Source of the DNA: an uncultured Actinomycetes bacterium
Lineage (GTDB): Bacteria > Actinomycetota > Actinomycetes > Nanopelagicales > Nanopelagicaceae
Assembly: GCA_903825945.1 (NCBI GenBank)
Contig: CAIKCJ010000049.1
Location: 1 to 64,000, forward strand
Reading direction: 5' to 3'
DNA length: 64,000 bases
A program made the translations under genes and the position numbers. Below, piece by piece: positions 34,421-46,100 of this stretch (within the stretch, counting starts at the first letter, position 1; each line of letters begins with the position of its first letter). The notes beneath the pieces were generated by a model that had not been told where the DNA came from, searched no databases, and saw nothing but the letters and a program-made list of their open reading frames with translations.

Positions 34421-36058
34421 GCCGATCATGATTGGGTTACTCGTTTCAGCAAAGAAATCATTTCCCTTGTCGTCGACCACGATGAAGGCAGGGAAGTTCT
34501 CAACCTCAATCTTCCAGACCGCTTCCATTCCCAGCTCCGGGTAATCCAGTACTTCGACCTTTTTGATGCAATCCTGAGCCAGGCGAGCCGCCGGGCCACC
34601 AATCGAACCAAGGTAGAAGCCGCCATGAGCATTACATGAGTCAGTCACCTGCTTGGAGCGATTGCCCTTTGCCAACATGATCATTGAACCGCCAAGGGAC
34701 TGGAACTGCTCGACATAAGAATCCATGCGACCAGCGGTTGTCGGACCGAAAGAGCCTGAGGCATAACCTTCTGGAGTCTTTGCGGGGCCCGCGTAGTAGA
34801 CGGCGTGATCTTTAAAATATTGAGGCAATGGTTGCCCGGCATCGACGAGCTCTTTTAATTTGGCATGAGCCAGATCGCGGGCAACGATCAAAGTGCCATT
34901 GAGTTCGACCCGTGTCTTAATCGGGTGCTTAGAGAGAGTCGCTAGGACCTGCGCCATTGGTGCATTGAGATCAATCTGAACCGCCTGGCCTTGGAGGTGC
35001 TCATCGGTGGTCTCAGGCAAGAAATGCGCAGGCTCGCGCTCGAGCTTTTCAAGGAAGACACCCTCTTTGGTGATCTTGCCCTTGGCCTGGCGGTCAGCCG
35101 AGCAAGAGACTGCGATCGCAATAGGAAGTGAAGCGCCGTGGCGAGGCAGGCGAACTACCCGGACATCGTGACAGAAGTACTTGCCGCCAAATTGGGCACC
35201 GATTCCAAGCGTGCGAGTGAGTTTGAGGACTTCCTCTTCAAGCTCTATATCTCTAAATGCATGGCCAGTTTTGGCATCGCCGGAAGTAGGGAGTGCGTCA
35301 AGGTATTTGGTGCTGGCTAGTTTTGCAGTCTTCACAGTGTGCTCGGCACTGGTGCCACCGATGACAATTGCCAAGTGATAAGGCGGACAGGCGGCTGTTC
35401 CGATCGAACGCAATTTTTCATCCAACCACTTCATAAATGAGGTTGGGTTGAGGACCGCTTTGGTCTCTTGGTACAAAAATGATTTGTTTGCAGAGCCGCC
35501 GCCTTTTGCAATGAATAAGAAGTTGTATTCATTGGCGTGATCGCTATCAGAGTAGATCTCGATCTGGGCTGGCAAGTTGTTGCCGGTGTTCTTCTCATCC
35601 CAGGTAGTGACTGGGGCCATTTGTGAATAACGAAGATTGAGTTTTGTGTAGGCGTTGTAGACACCTTGTGAAATGCTGACCTCATCTTTTTGCGAGGTCA
35701 ACGTGTGTTGACCCTTCTTGCCCATCACCAGCGCAGTGCCTGTGTCTTGGCACATTGGCAGAACCCCGCCAGCTGCAATGTTGGCGTTCTTGAGGAGATC
35801 TAACGCAACGAATCGATCGTTGGGAGAACTCTCTGGATCGCTCAAAATATTAGTCAGTTGTTGCAAGTGCGCTGGGCGAAGATAGTGCGAGATATCGTGA
35901 ATTGCTTCTTCAGTGAGTCGAGTCAAAGCTTCTGGGGCAACTGTGAGAAATTCAATGCCGTTAGCGTCGAACGTGCTTACGCCTTCGGTAGTCACCAGGC
36001 GATATTCGGTTGTATCTTCGCCGACAGGAAGTAGATCGCTATATGTGAACTCAGGCAT
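34406..36058 (-). CDS. Class I fumarate hydratase (iron-sulphur, single chain)
   Basis: From ATG 36058 (behind AAGGGTGCGGCAG) this gives 550 residues; the upstream in-frame ATG at 36130 would run through the xseB coding region. The alpha part has [15 protein letters not shown] and [17 protein letters not shown]. The beta part has [18 protein letters not shown] and [14 protein letters not shown]. The three [4Fe-4S] cysteines appear to be those in [16 protein letters not shown] and AVSCSADRQ. It interconverts fumarate and malate in the TCA cycle. It overlaps the end of xseB by 8 bp. Its last codons lie in a tandem decamer repeat. Confidence 0.93.
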   Translation of the reverse strand: MPEFTYSDLLPVGEDTTEYRLVTTEGVSTFDANGIEFLTVAPEALTRLTEEAIHDISHYLRPAHLQQLTNILSDPESSPNDRFVALDLLKNANIAAGGVLPMCQDTGTALVMGKKGQHTLTSQKDEVSISQGVYNAYTKLNLRYSQMAPVTTWDEKNTGNNLPAQIEIYSDSDHANEYNFLFIAKGGGSANKSFLYQETKAVLNPTSFMKWLDEKLRSIGTAACPPYHLAIVIGGTSAEHTVKTAKLASTKYLDALPTSGDAKTGHAFRDIELEEEVLKLTRTLGIGAQFGGKYFCHDVRVVRLPRHGASLPIAIAVSCSADRQAKGKITKEGVFLEKLEREPAHFLPETTDEHLQGQAVQIDLNAPMAQVLATLSKHPIKTRVELNGTLIVARDLAHAKLKELVDAGQPLPQYFKDHAVYYAGPAKTPEGYASGSFGPTTAGRMDSYVEQFQSLGGSMIMLAKGNRSKQVTDSCNAHGGFYLGSIGGPAARLAQDCIKKVEVLDYPELGMEAVWKIEVENFPAFIVVDDKGNDFFAETSNPIMIGSRPN

Positions 36059-36278
36059 CTGCCGCACCCTTCTCATTTTTTTCAGCTTTTTTCTTTGCAA
36101 ACTCAGAGAGAGATGCGGTTGCGCCATCAAGCCATTCTTGGCAGATCTGAGCTAATTCCTCGCCGCGCTCCCACAATTTCATGGATTCACCCAAAGTGGC
36201 TTGGCCACTTTCTAATTCGCTAATTACTTCTGCTAAAGCCTCGCGGGCTTCTTCATATGTGAGTTTTGCGGCAGCCAT
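36051..36278 (-). CDS. xseB: Exodeoxyribonuclease VII small subunit
   Basis: This 75-residue protein is chosen from ATG 36278 ([15 protein letters not shown]), the standard N-terminus; the longer frame to 36383 lies inside xseA. The family pattern [28 protein letters not shown] is complete. It forms the helical handles of the XseA-XseB single-strand nuclease. It starts 10 bp after xseA and overlaps the fumarase gene. Confidence 0.93.
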   Translation of the reverse strand: MAAAKLTYEEAREALAEVISELESGQATLGESMKLWERGEELAQICQEWLDGATASLSEFAKKKAEKNEKGAADA

Positions 36279-36288
36279 GAAGGTAAAT

Positions 36289-37440
36289 CTACTCGCCTTG
36301 TAAAGCCCCATTAACAGTCGCAGCGATTGTGCCGTGCGCCACTCGGATCGCGATCTTTTCATTGCTGGCAACCGCGGAGGCATCCATCACCAACGTGCCG
36401 TCGCTTTTTAGGACGACCGCATAGCCTCGATCGAGAGTGCCTTGGGGGGAGAGGGCGGTGAGATGTGAGGTCAAAGAGTCGAGCTCTTCTTGTCGATCAC
36501 TCACCATCGCCATTGGGTCTGCCATGGTCGGGCGGGAGAGGATTGCGGTGAGCCATGAGCGTTCTCGTTCGATGCGATGGGTCAATGTTCGAAGCGCTCG
36601 GTCTTGGAGCTGGGCAATTTTGCGAAACTCTTCATCGACGTCGGGTACTACTCGCTTGCCAGCATCGGTTGGCGTGGATGCGCGCCAATCTGCAACGAGA
36701 TCGAGAAGTGGAGAATCTTTCTCATGCCCAATTGCACTGACGATTGGCGTCATCGATTCTGCAACTAATCGAATCAGACTCTCATCGCTAAATGGCAAGA
36801 GATCTTCGAATGAGCCGCCGCCACGAGTAATGATGATGACATCGACATCGGGATTGCTATCTAATTCGCGCAAGGCGGCCGACACTTCAACGACTGCAGC
36901 AGATCCTTGGACTGCTACTTCACGAATCGCGAATTGAACCGATGGCCATCGTCGCTTTGCGTTTTCGATGACATCTTTCTCGGCATCGCTATTGCGACCA
37001 CAGATAAGTCCAACGACTTTAGGAAGAAATGGCAGCTCGCGTTTACGGGATGCGGCGAAGAGGCCTTCAGAAGCTAAGGTGTTCTTAAGTGCTTCAAGTC
37101 TGGCCAGCAATTCTCCGAGCCCGACTTGGCGAATCTCCTTGAAGCTCATGGAGAGCGAACCATTTTTGGAGTACCACGAAGCTTTGGCATTAATGATGAC
37201 GCGTGCATTTTCTGAAAGTTCACCCGCAGCAGCAAAGGTGCTCTTGTGGCACATAATCGAAAGACTCATATCTGCGCTGGTGTCACGCAGGCGCATGTAG
37301 ACCATAGAGCTACCAGGTCTAACCTTCACCTCGGAGAGTTCGCCTTCGATCCAGACAGGGCCAAGTCGAGATATGTAATCTCCGATGGCCTCAGAGATGA
37401 CCCGGACGGGTAGGGGCTTCTCGGATGAATTTTCCAGCAT
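36289..37440 (-). CDS. xseA: Exodeoxyribonuclease VII large subunit
   Basis: This 383-residue protein has an N-terminal OB-fold (PVRVISEAIGDYISRLGPVWIEGE) and a catalytic domain with GLICGRNSDAEKDVIENAKRR, IITRGGGSFEDLLPFSDE and SAIGHEKDSPLLDLVADWRASTP. The coiled-coil region is shorter than in E. coli (about 456 residues), as is usual in actinobacteria. The C-terminus has the family GYAVVLKSDGTLV. It is divergent from ispH with a 33-bp gap. Confidence 0.95.
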   Translation of the reverse strand: MLENSSEKPLPVRVISEAIGDYISRLGPVWIEGELSEVKVRPGSSMVYMRLRDTSADMSLSIMCHKSTFAAAGELSENARVIINAKASWYSKNGSLSMSFKEIRQVGLGELLARLEALKNTLASEGLFAASRKRELPFLPKVVGLICGRNSDAEKDVIENAKRRWPSVQFAIREVAVQGSAAVVEVSAALRELDSNPDVDVIIITRGGGSFEDLLPFSDESLIRLVAESMTPIVSAIGHEKDSPLLDLVADWRASTPTDAGKRVVPDVDEEFRKIAQLQDRALRTLTHRIERERSWLTAILSRPTMADPMAMVSDRQEELDSLTSHLTALSPQGTLDRGYAVVLKSDGTLVMDASAVASNEKIAIRVAHGTIAATVNGALQGE

Positions 37441-37473
37441 GATCCTTATCCTAACTTTAGGTAGGCTTCATGC

Positions 37474-38427
37474 ATGTCTAAAAAGGTTCTCTTGGCTGCC
37501 CCTCGTGGATATTGCGCAGGTGTGGATCGTGCTGTGATCACAGTTGAAAAAGCCCTAGATCTTTATGGCGCTCCCGTTTACGTTCGCAAACAGATCGTTC
37601 ACAACAAGCATGTGGTCGCCACTTTGGAAGCTCGCGGAGCGATCTTTGTCTCCGAAACCGATGAAGTTCCAGAAGGCGCAACAGTTATCTTTTCGGCCCA
37701 CGGAGTATCCCCAGCGGTTCACGCTGATGCCGCCGCTCGAAATCTTAAGACAATCGATGCGACCTGCCCGTTGGTGACAAAAGTGCACCACGAGGTGAAG
37801 CGATTTGCGAGTGAGGATTACGACATTCTTCTCGTTGGCCACAAGGGACATGAAGAAGTTGAGGGAACTGCAGGTGAAGCCCCAGCAAATGTCCACGTGA
37901 TTGACACGATGGCTGATGTCGAAGGAATCCATATCCGCGATGAGAAGAAGTTGATCTGGCTCTCACAAACAACGTTGAGTGTGGATGAAACTATCGCGAC
38001 AGTTCGTTCACTCAAGGAAAGATTCCCGCACCTTATCGACCCTCCAAGCGATGACATCTGCTACGCGACACAAAATCGTCAGACTGCAATTAAAGAGATT
38101 GCTCCTCGTACAGATTTAGTGCTGGTTGTGGGATCCGTGAACTCGTCCAACTCGGTCCGTCTTGTGGAAGTTTCAAAAGAGTATGGCGCAAAGAATGCGT
38201 ATCTCATTGACTACGCCGCAGAAGCAAAAGATGAGTGGCTTGAAGGTGTCGAGACCGTAGGTGTCTCAAGCGGAGCATCTGTACCAGAGATTTTGGTTAA
38301 AGATTTATTGTTATGGCTTGCAGAGCGCGGCTTCAGCGATGTTGAAACTATCACCGCGTCTGAAGAGCATCTACTCTTCGCAATCCCGCCAGAGCTTCGA
38401 AAGGATTTACGCGCCGCTGGAAAGTGA
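37474..38427 (+). CDS. ispH: 4-hydroxy-3-methylbut-2-enyl diphosphate reductase
   Basis: This 317-residue iron-sulphur enzyme performs the last step of the MEP isoprenoid pathway, producing IPP and DMAPP. Cluster cysteines are in [24 protein letters not shown] and [13 protein letters not shown]. The substrate histidines (HNKHVV, FSAHG) and the active-site Glu (EGTAGE) are visible. It is the only MEP gene here; it feeds the cis-prenyl transferase at 31.2 kb. Its 3' end overlaps the convergent DUF6542 gene by 21 bp. Confidence 0.97.
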   Translation: MSKKVLLAAPRGYCAGVDRAVITVEKALDLYGAPVYVRKQIVHNKHVVATLEARGAIFVSETDEVPEGATVIFSAHGVSPAVHADAAARNLKTIDATCPLVTKVHHEVKRFASEDYDILLVGHKGHEEVEGTAGEAPANVHVIDTMADVEGIHIRDEKKLIWLSQTTLSVDETIATVRSLKERFPHLIDPPSDDICYATQNRQTAIKEIAPRTDLVLVVGSVNSSNSVRLVEVSKEYGAKNAYLIDYAAEAKDEWLEGVETVGVSSGASVPEILVKDLLLWLAERGFSDVETITASEEHLLFAIPPELRKDLRAAGK

Positions 38428-38832
38428 GCGCTTGTTCCAGAAGTAGTAGCCCCAACCGCAGAGCGTTGCTAATACCAAATATGGAGCACCAGCTCCGAGT
38501 GAGGTAACAAGATCTAATCCAAAGCGGGCAACGTGCAACCCTGCTCCACCAACGGTAGCGATCAAGGTCAGGGTAGATACGAAGAATGCGATAGGTGGGT
38601 TAACAACCGCGGCGAAGGAAGTGCCTTCGCGACCAAGGTAGATGCCACCAGCGACCGAGATGATGATTGCAAGACCGGTAATTATTCCTACCTTTGAGAT
38701 TGAGTATTCGAAGGTCTCAATCAGCAAAATAAGCAAAAATTGAATAAGGATGACGCCAGCATTAGTAAGCCCTGGGCCTTTAATAGGGTTTGGGAGGGCA
38801 CGTGTAGGGGTGGCTGTATTACTCATCGTCAT
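38407..38832 (-). CDS. DUF6542-like four-helix membrane protein
   Basis: This 141-residue protein has a short polar N-terminus and four hydrophobic helices, with [23 protein letters not shown] between helices 2 and 3 as the most distinctive block. This type of protein accompanies ispH/xseA/ychF in many actinobacteria. Function unknown. ATG 38832 overlaps the end of rmuC; ATG 38826 is an alternative. Confidence 0.6.
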   Translation of the reverse strand: MTMSNTATPTRALPNPIKGPGLTNAGVILIQFLLILLIETFEYSISKVGIITGLAIIISVAGGIYLGREGTSFAAVVNPPIAFFVSTLTLIATVGGAGLHVARFGLDLVTSLGAGAPYLVLATLCGWGYYFWNKRSLSSGA

Positions 38833-40024
38833 CCAATTCTAGTGCGAGTTCAATCTCTTCACCATCGATGTAATCGTCAGCGGGGCTCAATTTCGAGTGC
38901 AGCTGGCGAACATTTTCAGAGAGTTCTGGGATTGCTTTAGGGGCCTTGCCTGCAACATCTAGCGCCTTCATCTTCTTGGCGGCAGAGAGCACTGTGGTCT
39001 CGGCAGTTGGAATTAATTCGTTGTAGGCCTTAAGAGTGCTCTTCAAGCGCTCGCCAACTGTGACGATCTTGTCATGTAGCGATGAGACATCTTTGAGGAA
39101 TTTTGCTGCGAGCTCTTGGATCTCGGCCGCGTTTGTGGCCACTCGATTGCGACTAAAAAGGTATCCGACGGTGCGAAGCAGAGCCATCATCGATGTAGGA
39201 GTTGCGATCGTGACATTCATAGCGAAGGCACGCTCAAGAATTCCTGGGTCAGATTTAAGCGCCTCAGTGAAGATCGATTCAACTGGTGCATAGAGCACCA
39301 CGAAATCCGGGGAGGCTCCGCGCTCGGCATATTTGCGCTTGGAGAGAGCATCTACATGCTTCATCAAATCCTTGGTGTGGGCAGCAATTAATTCTTTGCG
39401 CTCATCGCTATCTTCCGTTTCGAATGCTTCGTAGAAACGCTCGAACGGGAATTTAGAATCGATGTAGATCACCGAACCACCTGGCATGTTGATGGTGATA
39501 TCTGGAATCGCACCCGATTCGTCGTTGCGGCTAGCGGCACGCTGTCTTGTGAAGTGCTCACCCTCGATCAGCCCGGCTCCTTCAAGGAGTTGTTCAAGAT
39601 GGGCTTCGCCAAATTTTCCACGTGTCTGCGAGCTCGCAAGAGCGCCAGCAATGGCGCGAGTCTGGTTGACCAGATTTTCATTGTGGGCAGCCATCTGGAG
39701 AATCTGACTCTTGATCTCCGCCTCCGCACCCACGCGTCGACGATCGGCATCTGCCGAGAGGCGACTGAGCTCTTCAACTCGGGTTTTCATGGCATCGAGC
39801 TCCGTGGAGAGCTTGACGGCCCCCTCGCTCTTGGCGCGCTCAGCCTCGAGTTGGGCTCGGTAGTCGGCCAGAAGCACTTTGTTGGTCGCCAACTCGTTAT
39901 CGAGGGCCGAGGTGTCGATATTCTGGCTCCGAGAGCCGAAAATCAGCTTTCCGAGGCCAACTCCGATGAAAAGTCCGATCACAAGGGCACCTATAGCGAG
40001 AATTGCTCCAGTTGTTGCGTTCAT
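38819..40024 (-). CDS. rmuC: RmuC family DNA recombination limiting protein
   Basis: This 401-residue protein has an N-terminal membrane helix (about 6-27), a coiled coil (about 40-110) and an endonuclease-like RmuC domain. Markers are FGEAHLEQLLEGAGLIEGEHF, IPDITINMPGGSVIYIDSKFPFERF, and VLYAPVESIFTEAL. It limits recombination at inverted repeats and broken ends. The acidic C-terminal tail ([13 protein letters not shown]) is notable. It is divergent from ychF with 51 bp between the genes. Confidence 0.93.
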   Translation of the reverse strand: MNATTGAILAIGALVIGLFIGVGLGKLIFGSRSQNIDTSALDNELATNKVLLADYRAQLEAERAKSEGAVKLSTELDAMKTRVEELSRLSADADRRRVGAEAEIKSQILQMAAHNENLVNQTRAIAGALASSQTRGKFGEAHLEQLLEGAGLIEGEHFTRQRAASRNDESGAIPDITINMPGGSVIYIDSKFPFERFYEAFETEDSDERKELIAAHTKDLMKHVDALSKRKYAERGASPDFVVLYAPVESIFTEALKSDPGILERAFAMNVTIATPTSMMALLRTVGYLFSRNRVATNAAEIQELAAKFLKDVSSLHDKIVTVGERLKSTLKAYNELIPTAETTVLSAAKKMKALDVAGKAPKAIPELSENVRQLHSKLSPADDYIDGEEIELALELDDDE

Positions 40025-40075
40025 GGACCTATGGTGGCATTAAGCACCGACAAACCCCCGTAGGCTCTACTCCTC

Positions 40076-41149
40076 GTGAGCCTATCTATCGGAATTGTCG
40101 GACTGCCCAATGTGGGAAAGTCGACCCTGTTTAATGCCCTGACCAAGAACAACGTCCTGGCTGCCAACTACCCATTCGCCACAATCGAACCCAATGTAGG
40201 CATCGTGGGCGTTCCAGATAGTCGATTGGTAAAACTTGCCGAAATTTTCGGCTCAGAAAAAATCTTGCCTGCATCGGTCTCCTTCGTCGATATCGCCGGA
40301 ATTGTTAAAGGTGCTTCCGAAGGCGCTGGACTCGGCAATAAATTTCTCGCAAATATTCGTGAGTCAGATGCGATCTGTCAGGTCATTCGAGTTTTCAATG
40401 ATGGCGATGTGGTGCACGTCGATGGTCGAGTAGATCCAGCCGAAGATATTTTGACGATCAATACCGAGCTCTGTCTTGCTGATCTTCAGACAATTGAAAA
40501 AGCAATTCCACGTCTTGAAAAAGAAGCTCGCACCAACAAGGAGCGCGCGCCACTTTTGGCGGCAGCACTCGAAGCGCAGAAAGTTTTAGATGCAGGAACT
40601 TTGCTTGCTGCCTCAAAAATTGACCTAGAAGCAATTAAAGAACTTCAGCTGATGACGGCTAAGCCATTCCTTTACGTCTTCAATGTTGATGCAGGCGAAC
40701 TGAGCGATGGAGAATTGCGCAAGAAGTTGGCAGCGATCGTTGCTCCCGCTGAAGCAATTTTCTTAGATGCCAAGACAGAAGCAGAACTTGCCGAGCTTGA
40801 TGAAGCAGATGCCCAAGAACTTCTTGAATCAATTGGTTTAACAGAGCCAGGACTCGCAACGCTTGCACGCGTTGGTTTCGACACTCTTGGATTGCAGACT
40901 TATCTCACAGCAGGTCCGAAGGAAGCGCGCGCGTGGACCATCCATAAGGGCGATACCGCTCCAATGGCCGCCGGTGTTATTCACACCGATTTCCAAAAAG
41001 GTTTCATCAAGGCGGAGATTGTCGCCTTCGATGATTTAGTTGATGCGGGGTCGATGGCAATCGCTAGAGCACGCGGAAAAGTACGCATGGAAGGCAAGGA
41101 ATACATAATGGCCGACGGAGATGTAGTGGAGTTTAGGTTCAACGTATGA
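40076..41149 (+). CDS. ychF: Obg-like ATPase YchF (OLA1)
   Basis: This 357-residue protein is a ribosome-associated ATPase of the TRAFAC class, involved in stress and translation. G1 is [15 protein letters not shown], the [18 protein letters not shown] switch follows, and G3 is [21 protein letters not shown] replaces the canonical NKxD, which accounts for ATP over GTP preference. The C-terminal TGS domain ends in [15 protein letters not shown]. The start is GTG 40076 after CTACTCCTC. The stop overlaps the typA ATG by 4 bp (ATGA). Confidence 0.97.
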   Translation: MSLSIGIVGLPNVGKSTLFNALTKNNVLAANYPFATIEPNVGIVGVPDSRLVKLAEIFGSEKILPASVSFVDIAGIVKGASEGAGLGNKFLANIRESDAICQVIRVFNDGDVVHVDGRVDPAEDILTINTELCLADLQTIEKAIPRLEKEARTNKERAPLLAAALEAQKVLDAGTLLAASKIDLEAIKELQLMTAKPFLYVFNVDAGELSDGELRKKLAAIVAPAEAIFLDAKTEAELAELDEADAQELLESIGLTEPGLATLARVGFDTLGLQTYLTAGPKEARAWTIHKGDTAPMAAGVIHTDFQKGFIKAEIVAFDDLVDAGSMAIARARGKVRMEGKEYIMADGDVVEFRFNV

Positions 41150-43059
41150 CAAACAAAGTTAAGTATGAGAAGAGTCCTTACATCACTGGCGAACTAAAAA
41201 AGCGTGATGACCTACGTAACGTGGCGATTATCGCCCACGTTGACCATGGCAAGACCACATTGGTCGATGCCATGCTCACTCAGTCTGGCGCTTTTGCTGA
41301 GCACCAGAAAGAAGGCGAAAACCGTGATCGCGTTATGGATTCCATGGATCTAGAACGTGAAAAGGGAATTACGATTCTCGCAAAGAACACATCGATTCGA
41401 CGCGGTGCACAGACTGTCAACATCATTGACACTCCAGGCCACGCCGATTTCGGCGGTGAAGTAGAGCGCGGACTTGAAATGGTCGATGGCGTCATCTTGC
41501 TCGTCGATGCATCTGAAGGCCCACTTCCTCAAACACGTTTCGTTTTGCGCAAAGCGCTTGAGAAGAACCTCCCTGTAATTTTGGTGATCAACAAAGTTGA
41601 TCGTCCTGACTCACGTATTCCTGAGGTAGTCGATGAGGCTTATGGTCTCTTCCTTGATCTCGATGCGAATGAAGATCAGATCGAATTCCCAATCGTCTAT
41701 GCATCTGCAAAGGCTGGTCGCGCATCACTCAATCGCCCAGGCAATGGTGAGATGCCAGACCTTGAGAATCTCGATGCCCTCTTCGAAGTTATCTTCAATA
41801 CGATTCCAGCTCCGGTTTATCACGAGAACGCGCCGTTGCAAGCGCACGTCACAAACCTTGACTCATCTCCTTACCTCGGTCGCCTAGCGCTCTGTCGTAT
41901 TCGCGAAGGCGTCATCAAAAAGGGCGAGAACGTCATGTGGATGAAGACTGATGGCACAAGTGAGCGAGTAAAGATCTCCGAGCTGCTCATCACTGATGGC
42001 CTAGAGCGTGTTCCTACTGCCGAAGCCGGCCCTGGTGACATTGTTGCTATTGCAGGTATCCCAACAATTACCTTGGGTGAGACCTTGGCAGATCTCGAGA
42101 AGCCGCATGCGCTTCCATTGATCATTGTTGATGAGCCATCGATCTCGATGACCATTGGTATCAATACCTCACCTATCGCTGGTCAAGAAGGAAAGCTTCT
42201 AACAGCGCGTCAGGTAAAGAACCGTCTCGATGCTGAATTGATCGGTAACGTCTCACTTCGCGTGGTCAATACAGATCGTCCAGATACATGGGAAGTTCAA
42301 GGCCGTGGAGAGCTACAGCTTGCTGTACTTGTAGAAATCATGCGCCGTGAAGGTTTTGAATTGACTGTCGGAAAGCCACAAGTCGTTGTGAAGACTGTTA
42401 ACGGAAAGCTGCAAGAGCCAATGGAGCGTTTGACTGTCGATATTCCTGAGGAGTTCCTCGGAGTTGTGACACAGTTGATGGCGCTTCGTAAGGGTCGCAT
42501 GGAGCAGATGGTGAACCACGGAACAGGCTGGATCCGTATGGATTACAAGGTTCCTTCACGTGGCCTCATCGGATTCCGTACCGAATTCCTTACAGAAACT
42601 CGTGGAACTGGATTGATCCACCACGTCTTTGATGGATACGAGAACTGGAACGGTGAAATCCGTACCCGTTTGAGCGGTTCACTCGTTGCAGATCGCCGTG
42701 GAATTGTGACTGCTTATGCAGTTGATGGCGTGCAAGAGCGTGGAGTCATCTTCCTCGAAGTTGGTACAGAAGTGTACGAAGGCATGATTGTCGGCGAAAA
42801 CTCTCGTACCGAAGATATGGATGTCAACATTGTTCGTGAGAAGAAGTTGACCAATATGCGTTCTTCGGGTGCAGATGATGCCAACCGCATCATTCCTCCA
42901 CGCCTGCTCAATCTTGAGCAAGCACTTGAGTTCTGTCGCGAAGATGAGTGCATTGAGGTAACTCCAAAGCACGTCCGTATTCGCAAGACCATCCTTGATC
43001 AAAATGAGCGCGCCCGTAACGTCGGTCGTAACAAAAAGGTCAACCAGAACGCTGAATAA
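41146..43059 (+). CDS. typA: Ribosome-associated GTPase TypA/BipA
   Basis: This 637-residue translational GTPase is involved in ribosome assembly and stress adaptation. G-domain motifs are [32 protein letters not shown] and [14 protein letters not shown]-like domains follow, and the BipA-specific C-terminus is present ([30 protein letters not shown]-like [14 protein letters not shown]). Codon use is highly biased to C-ending or preferred codons, consistent with strong expression. It is coupled to ychF. Confidence 0.97.
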   Translation: MTNKVKYEKSPYITGELKKRDDLRNVAIIAHVDHGKTTLVDAMLTQSGAFAEHQKEGENRDRVMDSMDLEREKGITILAKNTSIRRGAQTVNIIDTPGHADFGGEVERGLEMVDGVILLVDASEGPLPQTRFVLRKALEKNLPVILVINKVDRPDSRIPEVVDEAYGLFLDLDANEDQIEFPIVYASAKAGRASLNRPGNGEMPDLENLDALFEVIFNTIPAPVYHENAPLQAHVTNLDSSPYLGRLALCRIREGVIKKGENVMWMKTDGTSERVKISELLITDGLERVPTAEAGPGDIVAIAGIPTITLGETLADLEKPHALPLIIVDEPSISMTIGINTSPIAGQEGKLLTARQVKNRLDAELIGNVSLRVVNTDRPDTWEVQGRGELQLAVLVEIMRREGFELTVGKPQVVVKTVNGKLQEPMERLTVDIPEEFLGVVTQLMALRKGRMEQMVNHGTGWIRMDYKVPSRGLIGFRTEFLTETRGTGLIHHVFDGYENWNGEIRTRLSGSLVADRRGIVTAYAVDGVQERGVIFLEVGTEVYEGMIVGENSRTEDMDVNIVREKKLTNMRSSGADDANRIIPPRLLNLEQALEFCREDECIEVTPKHVRIRKTILDQNERARNVGRNKKVNQNAE

Positions 43060-43113
43060 GGCAGATTAAGCAAGAAGTGCGCAATTGTCAGTCCTATTGG
43101 GTTAGATAAGCAC

Positions 43114-46100
43114 ATGAGTAAAGAGTTGAAGCTGGTCAGGCGCACAAGCGCTCGGCCAGCTTTTTCTTTCTCTCCAGAGCAGAAAAAAGTGATCGCTCAT
43201 CGCGGTTCACCTCTCACCATTTATGGCGGTCCCGGCACCGGAAAAACAACAGCCCTGATTCACTCTGTGATCTCGCGTGTTCAGGATGGCGTGGATCCCA
43301 ATTCACTTTTGATTCTTACCTACGGCCGCGAGAGCGCATCACTTCTTCGCGACCAGATTGCCGTCTTAGCTGGCTCTACCTCCTTCGAACCGCTTGCTCG
43401 AACTTTTCACGCGCTCGCATTCTCGATTCTCAATGAGAAGCTCAGCGAAGATGATCTTCGTTATGTATTGATCAGTGGCGCCGAACAGGATGCTGCGATC
43501 AAAGAGATGCTAACTAATCCGCTGGTTACTATTCCGTGGGATCCGGAGTTAGAGCGAGCCCTCATAACTCGAGGCTTTGTACGAGAAGTGCGTGATCTTA
43601 TTTTGCGCGCAACCGAGTTAGGGCTTACCCCTCGCGATCTACAAGCTATGGGAGTGCGGCTAGGTGAGAAATACTGGGATGGTGCTGCCAAATTCTGGGC
43701 TTCCTATCACGGAGCACAAGAGCTCGCTAGTGCCACAGTTGGTGAGCGCTTAGTAAAAATTGATCCCAGCGCAATAATTTTTGAAGCGATCGAACTCCTG
43801 CGCCACAATCCGGCGCGACTCTCGTATTTTCGTAACCGATTCACCACAATAATTGTCGATGAGTTTCAAGAAAGCGATCCATCTCATCGTGTGCTTCTTG
43901 AGCTTCTCGCAGGAAACGAGCTCCTTCTCTTCACTGATCCTGATTCGGCGATCGGTCGATTTAGAGGCGCAGATCCCGACGGGGTAGTAAAAGCCTGCAC
44001 TGCCTTAGCGCCTAACTCGATCACCTTAGATCGTGACTATCGCTCTCTTCCTGCCATTAGTAACCTAGGCGTTGCGGTTGCCTCTCAATTTAGATCCACC
44101 TCTCCTACTCGACAACGCACGAGCGCTTTTACCGAGTCGGGCAATTGCATCGAATTCGCAAAGCTTGCAGGGGGCACGGAGTCTGCAGATTTCATTGCTT
44201 ATAGCCTACGTCACGCTCACCTTCACGATGGCATTGCGTGGTCGCAGATGGCGGTCTTGGTTCGCAATTCTGGCGCTGAAGTCTCGGCGCTTACTCGAGC
44301 TTTTGCACGTAATGCGATTCCTCTTAATGTGGACTCAACAGCGCTGGCGCTAGCCGAGAATCCAGCAGTTATTCCTCTTCTTGGATTAGCAGAGCTTGCT
44401 CTCAAACGAGGAGAACTCACAACTCAGGATTGGCCGTTGATCGAATCCTTATTGCTATCGGAGTTCGGTGGCGCCGATGCGCTTGCCCTACGACATATTC
44501 GAATAGCTCTCACCAAAGTTCGAACCGATCTGCGCAGTACCACCTCGATGCTCATCGAAGCGATTACCGAGAGCGTGCCAGAGATTCCTTGGGAGCAGAT
44601 GCTTCCCGTTAAAAGAATCCATGATCTCTTGCTCAAAGCAGATGCCGCTCTGAGAAAAACTCCAACTATCTCTGATCTGCTTTGGGCAATTTGGGAGAAC
44701 GCGCTTGATTACGAAGGTCGATCGATTGCTGCAGTCTGGCGCGAGCGTGCTTTAGCGGGTGGCAATAAGGGTGCTCAAGCAGATCGTGATCTAGATGCAG
44801 TCATTACCCTCTTTGAATCAGCACGTAGATTTACTGAGCGTAACCCTGGCGCCAAACCAGAACTCTTCCTTGACCAACTTCGTAATGAACGAATTCTCTC
44901 CGACAGTATTACGCAAAGTGCACAACGCGAAGAGGTCGTATCCCTACTCACGGTTCACTCCGCAAAAGGTGGTGAGTGGGAGTATGTAGTTGTTACAGGA
45001 CTACAAGAAGGATCATGGCCCAATCTCAAAGAGCGCGGATCGCTCTTAGGTAGTGAGCGTCTCGTGGAATCAGTGCGCACTGGGTTAACTGTTGCTACAG
45101 AGATTTCGGCGGCAGCCGCTGCTGGTCTCGTTGAGGATGAGCGACGTTTACTTCACGTTGCCCTTACCAGGGCTAAAAAACGCTTATTAATAGCAGCTTA
45201 TACCAATGACGACACGGTTACCTCACGCTACTTCGATGAACTCTATGAAGCGGTGCACGGTGAGAACGCTCTCTCACTTCACACCGAGAATAAACGTTCG
45301 CTCACTTCGCAGGGATTGGTTGCAGAGTTGCGCCGCCAAGTTCAGGATGGTTCAGAGTTCTCTGCTTCGCTACTTGCTTCACTCGCTGCCAAAGGGATTA
45401 GAAGCGCTGATCCTGCCCAATGGTTGGGCATGCGTGAACTCAGCACCGATGAGCCCGTCATATCGCCAGAGGCTACGATCTCCGTCTCTCCAAGTTCACT
45501 CGGATCCTTCGATGAATGTCAGCTCAAATGGTTTGTCGAAAAATCTGGCGCACAAGACGCAGATTCAACAGCCCAACTACTTGGAGTTGCGATTCACTTC
45601 ATCGCATCCCAAGTTTCTACAAACCCGAATCTCACTATTGAGGCTGGTGTTGATCAGCTTGTTGCAGCTTGGCCAGTAGTTGACCAAAATGTGGGCTGGT
45701 ATAAGGAGGCACAATTAGAAACAGCCAAGAGAATGCTTACGCGATTCTTTCAATGGCACCAGAAAAATCCTCGCGACCTTGTATTCACTGAAACGAAGTT
45801 TGAAGTGGAGTTTGGTCGAGTTGTGCTGCGCGGAACTGTGGATCGACTCGAAATTGATCCGGGAACCGGAAAGTATTTTGTCGTTGATCTCAAGACCGGC
45901 TCTCCAATGACAGCAAAGGAGGCGTTGGAAAACAAACAACTCAAGGCATACCAACTTGGAGTTGTAGCAAAAGGTTTCGATGATCTACCAACGGGTGCAC
46001 AGAGCGACGGTGCGGGACTGCTCTATGTGGCTAAAGAGACTCAGAAGAATGAGACGCTCGATCAAGGCCCGATCGATGAAGCAGAATTTAGGGAGACGGT

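Noticed and set aside
36059-36130. 24-residue N-terminal extension of fumarase
   Set aside because: It is basic, overlaps xseB, and ATG 36058 has its own ribosome-binding site and matches the family start.
36279-36383. 35-residue N-terminal extension of XseB
   Set aside because: It lies within the xseA 3' end and has no family similarity; ATG 36278 gives the standard start.
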